Shown here in pieces: positions 25,474 through 37,598 of a stretch of 64,000 nucleotides of DNA (position 1 is its first letter; each line of letters opens with the position of its first letter). The notes under the pieces were generated by a model, which saw only the letters and a list, made by a program, of their open reading frames with translations, had not been told where the DNA came from and searched no databases. The DNA is from Xenopus tropicalis (lineage: Eukaryota > Chordata > Amphibia > Anura > Pipidae). The position numbers and the translations under genes were made by a program. The DNA is taken from NCBI RefSeq assembly GCF_000004195.4, contig NC_030679.2, positions 26,277,712 to 26,341,711 of the forward strand. Reading direction: 5' to 3'.

Positions 25474-26336
25474 TTATGATGCCAAAATGCTCATTCTAAC
25501 AATGTCATCGTTTGAGGACTCAAACTGGTTTAGCTGCACTCTTCCTTCCCTGGATTCCTCTTCTGAGTCGGTCATTTCTGCATCTGAATAGTAGCCATCA
25601 GTCTCATCCAAATGGCAGTTAAGCTTGGGCATTTTAGTGACATTAGGTCTATTTGCAGCTTCAGAGGCCTCCATTTTTGATTCCAATCTCGTTTCTATCC
25701 CCTTTGGTAATTTAAACCTCACCACTGATTTCGGACAACCCAGTGAGGCAGGCACTTTGACTAGAGAATCAGACTTGGGTTGAGCACATTTAATTGTCTT
25801 CTCTCCATTGGTTAAAGGACATGTGTCGGAGCCATTGGCTTTTGGAGCAGGGGAATGGGTCGGTCCCTTTTTAGAAGCCTTTCTGTCGCTAGGTCCTTTG
25901 CGGTCCACTTGCACCTTGGCAATTCCTTTACCGTTTCTGCTGGATTTTGAATTCTGGTTACTTGGCTTCTCAGTCTGATCTGGCGAACACTTTATGTTGT
26001 TCCACTCCATTAAATCATCTTTATGACACTTAAAAATGTTACTTGGGCTGCTTCTTGGCATTTTTTTTTTACCATTCATTCTCGTTTTGGTTTTCAGTTT
26101 CCTTAGAGTTTCAGTCTGTTTGAAAGAAGACTTCAGTGAATTATCCATCATGAAACTCAACAGGGTCTCCTCGTCTTGCAGCAGCTCTTCAGAAAGAAGC
26201 CCCGAAGTGTTGGTTTCATGGCGACCGTGGTTTAAAGACCACTGACTCATTTTCATATTCTCGGTACTGATCTGAACAGACTGGGCCAACCAGCTGCTGA
26301 AAAATGTTCCATCGATAGGGAAGGATGTGGACAAGC
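25474..26336 (-). CDS. jade2: Jade2, terminal coding exon
   Basis: Jade proteins are scaffolds that bind KAT7 (HBO1), ING4/5 and MEAF6 and direct the complex's acetylation of histone H4 (or H3, depending on partner). This 863-nt exon follows the acceptor ttcatttag. It opens with two bases completing Gly, then LSTSFPIDGTFFSSWLAQSV, a block I recognise from JADE2, followed by the acidic LLSEELLQDEETLLSFM helix. A long basic, Lys/Ser/Pro-rich, probably disordered part follows. The end is DETDGYYSDAEMTDSEEE and finally IVRMSILAS before TAA (25474-25476), very like the vertebrate JADE2 terminus. About 286 residues. No frameshift or internal stop. The 3' UTR continues to lower coordinates. Confidence 0.93.
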
Positions 26337-26611
26337 CTAAATGAATGAAGAATAAATAGATAAAAACCATCAGCGTTCACCAGTTATTAAAAAGAAAACC
26401 AACACAATTTCACAAATGCTAACATAAATGTAAAAATGTAATTTAAAAAAACATATAACTTACAAATATCTAAATAAAAAGCCTTAGTACTGTGTAAGGT
26501 GGACTAATGGCAGCACATCAAATACAGAAAGGATAGGTGCAACAGTAAGAAGAGAATTAAGAAGGAAGAGAAGGCAAGAACAAGGTGATCAATGTAAGTT
26601 GTATAATATTA

Positions 26612-26995
26612 ACACATTGTCCTACAGCAGGGGTTGCAAATACGTCGACTGCGGTCCACCAGTCGTTCCCCAGTGGATTTCTGGTGGACCGCGATGAAGC
26701 CGGGGATGCGGAAGTGCTGCGTGAATGTGTACGTATGCCTGGTCATCGGTCGATCGCAAAGCCATCCCTGTCCTACAGGCACACTCAACCTCAATCCATA
26801 CTGAGGAGAGGATTTAGCACCCACCTGTAATCTAACTCAAAAAAAACGGACCGGAACAGGGATTTACTCATCTGCGGGGTGATCCCCTGTGCTTATTGTG
26901 GCTACAGATTGCACACAACATTTAGGGAGCGTGGTTCTTTGTATGTGAGAGAATGACCCTATGGATGAACAGGTCCGTGTGCCAGTCTATTTCTT
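26612..26995. repeat. Insertion bounded by 17-bp direct repeats
   Basis: taagttgtataatatta occurs at 26595-26611 and again at 26996-27012, identical over 17 bases. The 384 bp between them includes the hAT MITE at 26628-26770. The repeats could be the target duplication of an older retroposon-like insertion, or the scar of a local tandem duplication. No poly(A) tail is evident at either end. Confidence 0.45.
26628..26770. mobile_element. 143-bp hAT MITE with perfect 8-bp target duplication
   Basis: tcctacag flanks the element exactly on both sides (26620-26627 and 26771-26778). Ends caggggttgcaaat and gcaaagccatccctg are short inverted repeats. The interior has ggtccacca/tggtggacc hairpin arms. 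Confidence 0.8.
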
Positions 26996-27655
26996 TAAGT
27001 TGTATAATATTAGCTTTCCAGTCCTTCACATGCTATTACTTATCTATCAATCAATTATACCTCTCTAAAAATAAAGGCAACACGCAACAAACACTGTTCA
27101 GTGTAATCTTCACAGGCAACATTTTTATATAGGGTTGGAAAATGGGCAGAGTATAAGCGGGACTGGCTTTATAAGGGGTAACCTGTCAGTAGAGACGGTC
27201 AGGAAAGAAGGTATTACAAATTTATCAGCAATTACACTGCTGGGCTTGTCAAATACTGGCCTTGTGGTAACCCTATTTTTATCACATGAAATTGACATGT
27301 ATGACAATTATATGAAATGCCTGAATATACACTTTGTATATATTGGTAAAAGAGTAAAAGATGAAAAAAAGACTTCATCATTGGAAGTTTTGTGCTTTTG
27401 GTCTTTCTGTTAATGCAACAAAAGGACGCACAGCTGCTGACAGGATTAAATATGGGTGATTATGTTGGCTTTGATTAAATACATTTGGCTAGGAGATCTG
27501 GCATGCTGTAATAATTATCCAGGTAATGAATGTAAAAGCATGGTGTAGCACCTCAGTGTTATCCAAAGATCTGAAACTGTGTTGCCAATTACAAGGGAAA
27601 TCATAACCAAGGGGGAAGCACTAAAGAGATACAATGGTAACATGATAAGCACGGA

Positions 27656-28866
27656 ACAGGTATGGGATCTATTATCCAGAATGCGGGGGACCTAGGGTTT
27701 TCTAGGTAAGGAATCAATCCATTGGATCACTGTACCTTAAGCCTAATAAAAATGATTTAAACATAACAAGAATAAACAAAATAACAAAAATAAACTCAAT
27801 AGGATTGTTTTGCCTCCAATATAAATTCATCCAGTGTAGTTACCATCAAGTACAACTACTGTTTTATTATTACAGCTGTGGGATCAGTTATCCGGAAATC
27901 TGTTATCCAGAAAGTTCCAAATTATTGGAAGGCCATCTCCCAGAGAGTCAATTTTATGTAAATAATTCTAATTTTTAAAACCGATTTCCTTTTTCTCTGT
28001 AATAATAAAACAGTACCTGTACTTGATCCCAACTAAGATATAATTACCCCTTATTGGGGCAGAACAGCCCTATTGGGTTTATTTAATGGTTAAATGATTC
28101 CCTTTTCTCTGTAATAATAAAACAGTACCTGTACTTGATCCCAACTAAGATATAATTACCCCTTATTGGGGGCAGAACAGCCCTATTGGGTTTATTTAAT
28201 GGTTAAATGATTCCCTTTTCTCTGTAATAATAAAACAGTACCTGTACTTGATCCCAACTAAGATATAATTACCCCTTATTGGGGCAGAACAGCCCTATTG
28301 GGTTTATTTAATGGTTAAATGATTCCCTTTTCTCTGTAATAATAAAACAGTACCTGTACTTGATCCCAACTAAGATATAATTACCCCTTATTGGGGGCAG
28401 AACAGCCCTATTGGGTTTATTTAATGGTTAAATGATTCCCTTTTCTCTGTAATAATAAAACAGTACCTGTACTTGATCCCAACTAAGATATAATTACCCC
28501 TTATTGGGGGCAGAACAGCCCTATTGGGTTTATTTAATGGTTAAATGATTCCCTTTTCTCTGTAATAATAAAACAGTACCTTGTACTTGATCCCAATGAA
28601 TCCTTACTGGATGCAAAACAATCCTTTTGTGTATATGTACTATTTAAATTAATTTTAAGTAGACTTAAGATATAGAGATCCAAATTACATAAGGATCCCC
28701 CTTATCCAGAAAACCCCAGGTCCCAGTTCCAAAACCTGAATAGAGGAAAAAAGTAAATCATTTTTAAAAATTAGAATTATTTGCTCAAAATGGACTCTAT
28801 GGGAGGTGGCTTTCTTGTAATATGGAACTTTCTGGATAACAGATTTCCAGATAACGGATCCCACAG
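27656..28866. mobile_element. Compound palindromic MITE with a five-fold 113-bp core
   Basis: The first part, 27656-27875, is a truncated member beginning aacaggtatggg. The second, 27876-28866, has 43-bp terminal inverted repeats (ctgtgggatc ... gaaagttcc) matching at about 41 positions. Inside it, a unit starting ctctgtaataataaaacag recurs at 27995, 28107, 28220, 28332, 28445 and 28558. Unit length alternates between 112 and 113 (four or five G in ttattgggg), so pairs of units may have been copied together. Confidence 0.85.
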
Positions 28867-28877
28867 TTTGGGCTTAC

Positions 28878-29006
28878 CAAGTTCTTCCAAAACAGAATCA
28901 TTCCCAGTTTTCACCGACTCTTTCTTCTCAGAAGTTCCCTTTTCACCATCACGCCCTTTTCTCTTGGGATCACTTTTTCTCACTTTAGACTTCTTCTTTG
29001 ATTTCT
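28878..29006 (-). CDS. jade2: Jade2, internal (possibly cassette) coding exon
   Basis: A 129-nt exon between acceptor ccaatctacag and donor CTTG|gtaagc on the minus strand. It reads KSKKKSKVRKSDPKRKGRDG and then EKGTSEKKESVKTGNDSVLEELG, a strongly basic linker. It begins with two bases of a codon and ends with one, and its length is a multiple of three. It therefore joins the 34402-34519 exon and the terminal exon in frame, and skipping it would also keep the frame. A shorter vertebrate JADE2 form that lacks such a linker is consistent with that. A MITE ends 11 bases beyond its donor. No frame defect. Confidence 0.85.
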
Positions 29007-29548
29007 CTGTAGATTGGAGAGGAAATGCATTTTGTTGAGAGGCTAATACAGCACAGGATTATGGAAATTATATTTTTATTTACAGTTGAAACTATACTGA
29101 TACATTTCTATCATTGCAGCTGTATCACTAATAAAGTGCTTCTGGGTTGAGGGTGGTATGACTATTCTATAGGCTGGAATTCAAATGTATACAAAGGTCC
29201 AGTCTAAAGAAGGTCCAACATGGCTTATCCACAAGTACCCAAAGTCCTTCTTTATCAGTAAATAGTCATGGTTCCCTTGTAAGGGAATTAATGGGGCTGC
29301 ATCGTTTTGTGTCATCAGTAGCCACCAGGCTACCACCTTCTTATGGCCAATATTAGGCTAATCCTATTATTTGGCCTCCAGGCCAAATGATGGATCATAA
29401 TGAAAGCCTGTGCCTGATCAACTAGCCAATATGGACCTCACTCTGATTATTAACTCCCATCTAATATATATCTGGCTGATTTTTGGTCAGATATCTACTG
29501 GATAGGTTGTTGATAGTGCCCACAGGCAGATGGTTAATTTGAAGAGAG

Positions 29549-29704
29549 ACTTGTACCCAGACTGTACCTAATCCAGGGTGTGTTTAAAGTCATTCTTTAA
29601 TATAGTGCTTCCTATATAGAATGGTATTCCACTCTATATAGGAATCACTAAATGAAAGAATGAATTTAAACACACCCTGGATTAGGTACAGTCAGAGTAC
29701 AAGT
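29549..29704. mobile_element. 156-bp near-perfect hairpin (foldback MITE)
   Basis: The left arm acttgtacccagactgtacc ... continuing through gggtgtgtttaaa returns as tttaaacacacc ... ggtacagtcagagtacaagt. Arms are about 70 bp with few mismatches. Short stems also pair in the middle (cctatatagaatgg / ccactctatatagg). It lies within a jade2 intron, so the transcript would contain a long stem. Confidence 0.75.
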
Positions 29705-29958
29705 GTCCTGCACCAACTGGTCATTAATTCTTCCAGCATTCAGTTATATACAGTCCTTTTGGTTCCATTTCCACTACAGAATCCTTAAGATGATAAAACA
29801 GACTCACACAATACAGATAGACCCAAGAGTCACTGAGTTCAGACTGCGCAGGATGAATACAAGCGTTATTTGGATGTGTTTGAGAAGTCACCTGTAGAAT
29901 TTCATGCTCTGTGCAGTTATAGGCTCATTAATAAAAGTACATTCACTAATAAATCATT

Positions 29959-30167
29959 TAAAAATAAAACAAACCCAATAGGATTGTTTTACCTCCAATA
30001 AGGATTAATTATATCAAGTACAAAGTTCTGCTTTATTATTACAGAGAAAAAGGAAACCATTAAAAAAATCTGAATTATTTGATTAAGATGGAGTCTATGG
30101 GAAATGGGCTTCCTGTAATTGAGATTTCTGGATAACGGGTTTCCAGATAACAGATCCCATACCTGTA
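29959..30167. mobile_element. Partial palindromic MITE (tacaggtatggg family)
   Basis: One core unit (caataggattgttttacctcc ... tttattattacagagaaa) and the right terminus ending cagatcccatacctgta are present. The left end is missing or too diverged to place. Confidence 0.65.
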
Positions 30168-32871
30168 CTCAAACAAATAATCCCTTTGTCCAAAACTGTG
30201 TCTTAAAGCACAAAAGCTTGATCCTCATCACTGCATATCCCCCACAGTAATACACAAATGGCTATTTCAAAAGTTGCTTGTACATCCAAAATTATCCAAA
30301 AACTTTAATACATTGAATATAACGATTTAGGCCTTATTACATACACAATTAGACAAAATACTGTTCATTTTTAATTCCAGCCCGTTCTTTCAACAGGAGA
30401 AACAATCCTAGTAAACAGATATTTCAATAGAAAGGGTGAATAAAAGTAATGTTTTGTGCATCCATGTTTCCGAACCAGACTGTCTGCTGAGGAAACCAAA
30501 CACGTGATGTTTTAGGAGTGTATTCCAAAACCACAAACACTTCTGCACAGAGAGCCAACTAGCCAGACACTCCTCTGGAAAAACCCAATGCAGATTTGGC
30601 TCGCTAACTCATAAATTGCTATCAATGACCAAAGAGAAGAAAACGAATGAAACATTTTTTTCTCCCCCCTTTTTTCCTTATGTACGAAACAATTTGCTGT
30701 TGACTTAGCCGTGGTCTTTTTATCCATAAGTACCTGCCTTTAGAAATGATTTCATTTAAAAGAAAAAAAAAAAGTAATAAGCACCAGTTTAGACTTCTTG
30801 ATAGTGATGGGAGGCAGCGACAGAAAACCCCAAACAACTGCCAATAACTTTTGCCAACGTGCCAGATGCGGCTTTCAGAGAAATAAAATATATAAACTTG
30901 GCGTCTTGTATCTGTAATTACCATCCAACAAGAATAGGGGTTGTAGGAATGCAGAAATGAGGTCTAGGAAATCGCATGCAACCACTGAATAAATTATTTT
31001 CCCCTTGAACTATCAGTGCATTCCATTTCAATCTCTTACGTTCTTAACACATATTATTTAAACAGATCTCTCACAAGGCACCATTTAGCAGGCATTGACC
31101 CCATTATAAATCCTTAGGGGAGATGATTAATGAATAGGGGAGACAGTTCGGACCAGTGCCCTTTTTAGAAAGCCAAAGGGAAGCGGGCTACAAGCACGTG
31201 CAGTTCAAACAGCCATCTTTGCCGTCATGGCCAAAAAACAAAAGTATGTGATGACTGAATTAATGTCAACTCTTGCTGCATTCAATGACAAATGAATTAT
31301 TCAATGGCTAGCCAGTAAAAAACAGCCAGGATTGTGTTTTCCTTCAGTGGAATACAAAGAGCGGCAATGAAGGCAACCTAGCGAGCCAATATCTCATTTT
31401 AACACCAGGATATAAAGGAACGGCAGTTCAGTAGGTCAAAATGACAGTATAAAAATAAAAATGCATAATAAATGTCACCAGTAGTAGTAGAGCAGCAAGT
31501 GGTGTATTTATATGCGAAAACAGCACCTATTTTTTTTTCTTAAAGTCACCAGTCTAAACATCTAAAAATACAGTATTTTAACTGGTCGGATACTGGTTGG
31601 ATAATGGCACAGAGTGAGTTTGGGCACTTTGCTCATCTTTTTTAAGCAATCCAAGCAGTGGGGCCATACTAATCACCTGAAATATCTAGTTAGAATGGCT
31701 TCAAAAGATTGTTGATTGAAAATTTGGACTGCCATATTTTCAGGTAAGAATTGGCTGACAAGCATTCTAGAAAGCGATGCTTCACAGGTTACTAGAAAAT
31801 ACAGCTTTGACTTGTGAAGCTGGGTTGCTTTGAACTGAAATGTTTCTAATGTTATAATGTATAATGACTAGGGTTGGCGAAGGGTCCAGACTCCACTATG
31901 ACAGTGCAGGACTGAATGTGGCCCTTGACTTATTGGCATGAGCATGTGTCCAAAACGCTTGCAGGGCCCAAGAAAAGACACTTGCTTCACTATTAAGGCA
32001 GTTTATTGAAGGGAAGGAGTGCCTACATCAGCACTGATCTGTTTCTTTACTACACTGGGACCCCTTGTGGACTACCAGCAAAAACAAGTAGAAACGTTTG
32101 GGGTCACCTCTGTCCTGGCTTCATTTATTCATCCTTCTGGGGAGTGACCAGTCTCCTGGTTTCATTATTTCTTACTCAGTCATTTCTGTTGCTCCTTGTA
32201 AAGGCAACACCCTCAACATTTGCCAATACATTTACCAGAGAGGAAGGGAAACCATGATCTTGTTCCTCTTGCCATCAGAATGATGTGGGTTTTGGGCACA
32301 AGTTAAATTGAAAGCCATCAATGAAATATGCACACAGGAGCGTACTTCTGCTAAGTCCTTGTCCTAAAGGTGTATCTGCTAATAAAAGCTTTAGCAACTA
32401 CATGGAATTTACTAGGCTGAATTTCTTGGCAGCAGCTGGCTGTATTGGATAGAGCCAGAATCTAAGTAACAGAACCAATTACCTAGTTCTCCACTCTGTA
32501 AAATACCCCTACAATGTCTATGCAACAAAAACTCAAGCACAGCAAAAGCTTGTTCCAACTCATCTCAGTTTGGTAAATATTATACATTTTCCAGTAGTAT
32601 GAGAACTGCATTAACTAGAAGCACTAGGAATACTTTTTAATGTTTACCTGTTAACCTTCTCAAGCCTTAACTATTTTTTTTATCTCCTCCTCTACCTTAC
32701 TTCTGTACTACACCCTCAAATATTGCCTTTTTTAAACATCTTTTCTTCACACTGTCACGTTTACTCCTACCATTTCCCCATTATTTTCCCTTTCCACCCT
32801 ACTACACTACTCTTCTTACATCCCATTTTGTCTCTGTACTCTATAATATCCAATATCCTATGGGGTTTGTC

Positions 32872-33465
32872 ACAACCTCAGGGCCGTGAGTTCCCAGACA
32901 TAGGGCAGGACCCAAAGAGCAAACGGTTGGTATCACAGGAAAGGCGTTTATTGGAGAAATGGCAAGTAGCCATCAGCAGGTTCCCATAAGCCAGTAGGTG
33001 GTAGCCAGCCTGCACTCTTGTTCCTTAGGGAATAGGGAAACACACAGAGTTGGGGGGGGAATCTTCTTGCCCCAGCTAAGGTAGATTCCAGGGAACACAG
33101 GGGAGGGTCCTGCCATAGCGAGGTTACACCCCAGACAAAAGGCTCCTTGGAACTCTTGGCAGCCACCTTTGTAGCCAGAAAGGGAGCAGCCCCTGTCGTA
33201 AATGCAGAACAGGGTTTGATTCCTTCTGCCAACCCAAAGGCAGCTTCCAGAGGGGCCAATCATAGCTAATCCCACTGTGCCTATGGGAAGCCACCTAGGG
33301 AGCATGCCCAGTTCAGTCTTTTGCATTTACCAGACAGAGCACTGCTCTCACAAGGGGTAACTATGTGTATTGTGTCACTATGGGGTCTGGCTTTGTGTGC
33401 CCTCACAATAGGGGCAATTACATTGGAAGGGCCAGACAGAGCTGGCTGGCTACACACAATACACA
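32872..33465 (-). mobile_element. Possible solo LTR
   Basis: Read on the minus strand, a GC-rich block ends with ccaataaacgcc (an AATAAA signal), about 60 further bases and then gaggttgtgaca. This is the R/U5-like arrangement of an LTR, with TG/CA ends possible. I could not find matching 5-bp target duplications or an internal coding region, so another repeat class is possible. Confidence 0.35.
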
Positions 33466-34056
33466 CCTAGATGAGATTAACCTACACAATGCATTTGCTA
33501 CAACAGGTAGGAGGGGGCAGGGGGTACATTTCAGCATAAACAGAAATATCTCATGGTTTCATCCAACTTATACAGTTTGTTATGTCACAGGGTTGGTCTC
33601 TCTCATTAGTATGTTCTATTTAAGAGAAGAGAGCAGAAGTAACTTTAAAACTTCTGCCCGTGAAGAGGGCAGGAGTAAAAGAGAAAGAAGAGGAAAGACA
33701 GATGTATGAAGTTAAGAGAAAAAAAAAAGATGAGAGAAAGTTGAACTGATCAAATGTAAAACCTCATTTCATAAGGCCACCAGGTTAACTTTTCTTAATG
33801 CAACTGGACTAAACATCTACTGATCAGCTCAAAATCACTATATAATGTCTGGGTCTTAGCACAAGGAAATAAAGGTAAGAAAAAAACAGGAAGGGAGAAA
33901 AAGGAGAAAAAGTTACAAGGATTCTGTCCTGATTGGTGTTACAATGTATTTTCAAAAATTTGAATAATGGTGTGTGTACCAGCTGGCATTTCTGGTCCTT
34001 CCACATATTTAGTGACTTAAAATATAATACTAGTAGTAAGCAGCACCATTTTAAGG

Positions 34057-34270
34057 ACAGGTATGGGACCTGTTATCTGGGATGCTTGGGACCTGGTTTG
34101 TTTCAGATAAGGGGATCACCATGCCTTAAGTTTGCTAAAAAACATTTAAAAGTTAAATAAACCCAATAACTAACAGTTAATTATTTGCTTAAATGGACTC
34201 TATGGGAGATGTCCTTCCAGTTAAGAGCTGTCTGATTAACAGGTTTCTGGATAAGGCATCCCATACCTGT
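34057..34270. mobile_element. Single-core palindromic MITE (acaggtatggg family)
   Basis: Ends acaggtatgggacc and ggcatcccatacctgt are inverted to each other. The 214-bp element lacks the expanded core of its relatives and lies about 130 bases from the jade2 exon at 34402. Confidence 0.7.
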
Positions 34271-34401
34271 ACTGGGTTTCTCTAGTCTCTGTTAGGATAC
34301 TAGGAGTTTTAGTAAAACCCTAATCATAGGATTCCATTAATTCTTATTAAAATGTCATATTTTTACAACAATTTAAACATTACATTGACTTTAATTATTA
34401 C

Positions 34402-34519
34402 CATTGTGAAGATTTTTCTCAATCAGCTTCATCTGTAGCTGAAAAATCTGCTCTTCTATTTTGCATATGGAGTGTTTCATCTTTTCCCGCCTGGTGATCA
34501 TATAGCACAGATTTCTTAC
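34402..34519 (-). CDS. jade2: Jade2, internal coding exon
   Basis: A 118-nt exon between acceptor cctccacag and donor AATG|gtaata on the minus strand. It reads VRNLCYMITRREKMKHSICK and then IEEQIFQLQMKLIEKNLHN. The RNLCYM.TRRE.MKH block is diagnostic of the Jade family and lies in the predicted helical region after the second PHD finger. The remainder (ICKIEEQIFQLQMKLIEK) has heptad-like spacing of hydrophobic residues. It starts in phase 0 after LRQDLER of the 37599-38087 exon and ends with one base of a codon, matching the phase of both possible downstream exons. Confidence 0.93.
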
Positions 34520-37500
34520 CTGTGGAGGAATGGGGGTTATGTTATTTAAATATCTAAAAAAAAAAGCATCTAAAATCTAATCAGGATCAATGATAAAAAA
34601 TAAAACACATGGTAGAAGCTTTGATGAACATGCCTGAAAGGCAGGCAAGAGGGAAGACTACACTTTCCAGAAGAGCCTGAAGGGAAATGAAAGTAAATGG
34701 CAGTTCTGCCAGTGGCCTGGAGATCAAATAAAAGTAAAGCACTGCAGGTGACTACACAGTAGTGATATAAGGTGGCTATTTCTTGTATCTATAGTATAGG
34801 GTGCACATGTCTCTTACGTGCATTTTATTACAAAATATAATTTTTGTTTTAAAATATTTTTTTTTAAACAAACGTGATTGATCTGCCCTTTTGGAGTGAT
34901 GTCACTTCCTATTCACTTTCAACTTATGTTGTTCTTGGGCTAGGATATAGTTAACCCACTGCAGGTAGGGCGTGGGAGTGGGACAGCAAAGTCTCTCAGA
35001 GGGCTGCAGTGACCCCCTAGATTAAAGTAAATAAGTGTTTGAAGTGGACAATGCTATGGGGCAATGGCACCCTCCCCCACCTTCATATGACACCAGATGC
35101 CAATCCTTGGGCTGCTACAGGGGTGAAATACCTGGGGGGGTGTATTCTCAGCAGGGAATTTGACACTGTTTGCACAATGGCAAGTGGACTTTAGGCTGCA
35201 CAACCACATGCTGTTTAGATTTCTCAGCTATGCCATGCACTCAACAGCCAGTTCCTGTATAGAGCCCCTGCTATATCTGAATCTACACTAGAGTGCAATT
35301 CAAGGCACCCTGACCTTACTAGGCCACTAAGCTGGTTCTATACCATCCTCCTGCAGGAGAACTTCTACCCACTGAAACACTTCATCCAGAAATGGCAGCA
35401 GGGCTTCCCCAAAGGTAGATATGGGGACTTGGGAAGAAATCCTAAACCAATATACATACTAAGTTTCTCAAACATGTGTACCTGGCACCTCACAGGCCAG
35501 CCTAGATCGACCCTGGCTATCTTGATTTCTGCCCTTAATTTAACCTAGACCAAGGTAATTATATGCACATGTTTTGGGAGTGCTCCAGGATCCAACAATT
35601 CTGGACCGAGATTGTGACCTTCAATGACACAACCCTGGGACCCCCATACATACACTCCCTGGCACTTTGCCTGCTGGGATACACAAAAGGACTCTTGACA
35701 ACTAAAAGGAACTGTGTTTCCTTCAGCCTTTTCATTTTGCTAAAAAGCAATCCTTGTGACATGGAAAGTGACAGCCCCATCAACTGTGGGCTTTTGGAAA
35801 ATGTTGTCCCCAGTCAAAGACTGTTGGGGAAATCTGGGATGGCTGGCTGAGGTCAAAGCAAAATGACCCTCAAGAAACCCGCTAAACTGTAAAGGCAGGT
35901 TGCTGCTCTCTGACAACTTTGTTTTTAAATTCAACCACATACCAAAAACCAACACGATACCATGCAGAGTACTTTCTCCGTTTTTATTGACAAAGCTATG
36001 TGTTAACATTGGCTCATAAGGTGGCCACAATAAGGTGGCTACAATTGCAATCATTCCCACAACCACTGGTCGTAAGAAAGAAAGTTTGTCCACTTTAGTA
36101 ACCTTAAGAGCTGAATCTTCAGATATGCAGGTAAAAACAAAGGAACTCTTTACCCCTATCAGATAATTCAGCATTCCAATGCCCGGGCACCTTCAAAGGC
36201 ACCTATCAAAATTTTCAGTCCTGCACAATCGACATGGCAACCAATATCCAAGGCTTTTACCAATATCAGTTGCCCCGTCTCCCACATACGCGCACAGATT
36301 ACTTTGTTCCATACGATAATATTGGTGCGTGTATGGCCATCTTTAGCTCTCTCTCTTTCCTCTTTGCTATTCTGCCTTTTTTCCTTTTTGTTTCTTTTTA
36401 GGGTTTAAAAAAGCAATAAAAAAATCTTTCAAAACAACTCAAAAAAACTCAAATAAAAGATTATGCAGATGCAATCAATATACCAGTGGATTCCTTATGA
36501 TACTTTGTCTAAAAGTAGGTACTCTGGTCCGGCCTATGCTGCAGGGGATAAAAGAGTAAATGACACATTGATCTGAGCTTGATTAGACGCAAATCTGCTA
36601 GGAGGAAATGCTAAATAACATAGGCTGTCATTACAATTAATAAGTAGTTTAATATTGCCTTTCCTGCTGTTGTGTTTTTACCACATAATGACCTACAGCC
36701 ATAGCTGACAGTGAAAAGCACTTAGCTGCCTGACTTCCATTCTTGTTTTTATAATACTGAAATGACTGCGGCTACAAGTCTATTTGACATATTAAGCACC
36801 AGTTTTATGCGTGATATTTGCTTCAAGGTATTCGTTTCCACAACAATAGATGGCAGTGAATGTTATATATTCCTGAGTTATTTCTACTTCAATATGTACA
36901 TTTGCCATTTTGACACAAAGGTAAATATTTTAAATGACTTAAAATCTTTGCTATAAAGAAATACTGAAAATGTAGCCTATAAATATGAAAACTATTTGCC
37001 TGATTTAAGCAATTTAGTCGTCACTAGCTAAACTTGATGCCCTTGGCTAAATACACATAGCAGTTCAAAGAACAGACTTACATTTACAAATGAAAAATAA
37101 ATCTAACTATATGCAGCCGGATTATCTGTGCATGTGGTGATCGCTGATCAAAGTGGCCAGGCCTCAGGTGTGGTGCCAAGGCTGCGCTGGACATAAATAC
37201 AGCCCTGAGCTTAGCCTCTTTAGAGTCCCTCTATTAAAATAATTTCCTTTTGGGGATTTACCAGTCTATTTTGTCTACCCCTGTCGATTTAAACTCTTCT
37301 AATGCATATTAATATATTATACATAAATAGCTCTTGGTGCTGCAGACTGACTGCTTTGTACAGCTAAGCTTATTCTCCACATATACTCCTTCTACCATGG
37401 CTAAATCCATAGCCATAACCTAATATTTATTAACATGTTGTCTGCCCCTTACTGCCCAGATTGCCAGTTTGTCCAAATGTCAATATAAGGATCACATATC

Positions 37501-37598
37501 ACTGGCAAACAGTTACTTTGCTTGCAATATCCGTTTCAATTTATTAAAAAGAACCCTGGTCCAATGCACCACATTTTTTTTAATAAAAATATTCTTAC
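34520..37598. other. jade2: jade2 intron
   Basis: A 3.1-kb intron. It contains an L1-like relic (about 35005-35860) and a fragment of the tggccatacac MITE family near 36230-36345 (acgataatattggtgcgtgt). The remainder is AT-rich without recognised features. Confidence 0.7.
35005..35860 (+). pseudogene. Decayed L1-like ORF2 3' fragment
   Basis: The frame at 35563-35850 begins MHMFWECSRIQQFWTEI, resembling the Cys/Trp-containing region near the C-terminus of L1-type ORF2 proteins (a WxC...FW pattern). Upstream, VKYLGG-like and other remnants occur in shifting frames broken by stops. No reverse-transcriptase core remains and no poly(A) tail was seen. Confidence 0.5.

Larger units (their letters stand above)
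26337..28877. other. jade2: jade2 last intron
   Basis: A 2.5-kb intron (minus-strand donor gtaagccc at 28877, acceptor catttag at 26337). It carries a hAT MITE (26628-26770) inside a segment bounded by 17-bp direct repeats, and a compound palindromic MITE that occupies almost half the intron and ends 11 bases from the donor. Confidence 0.8.
29007..34401. other. jade2: jade2 intron
   Basis: A 5.4-kb intron with AG/GT boundaries on the minus strand. It contains the hairpin at 29549-29704, palindromic MITEs at 29959-30167 and 34057-34270, and a possible LTR at about 32872-33465. The rest (30170-32870) is AT-rich with no recognised feature. Confidence 0.7.

Noticed and set aside
32872..33465. 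Complete LTR retrotransposon
   Set aside because: Only an LTR-like block is present; no second LTR, primer-binding site or gag/pol frame was found.
35740..36174. 144-codon minus-strand frame
   Set aside because: It crosses the L1-like relic and unrelated intron sequence, has no recognisable motif, and lies opposite decayed element sequence.
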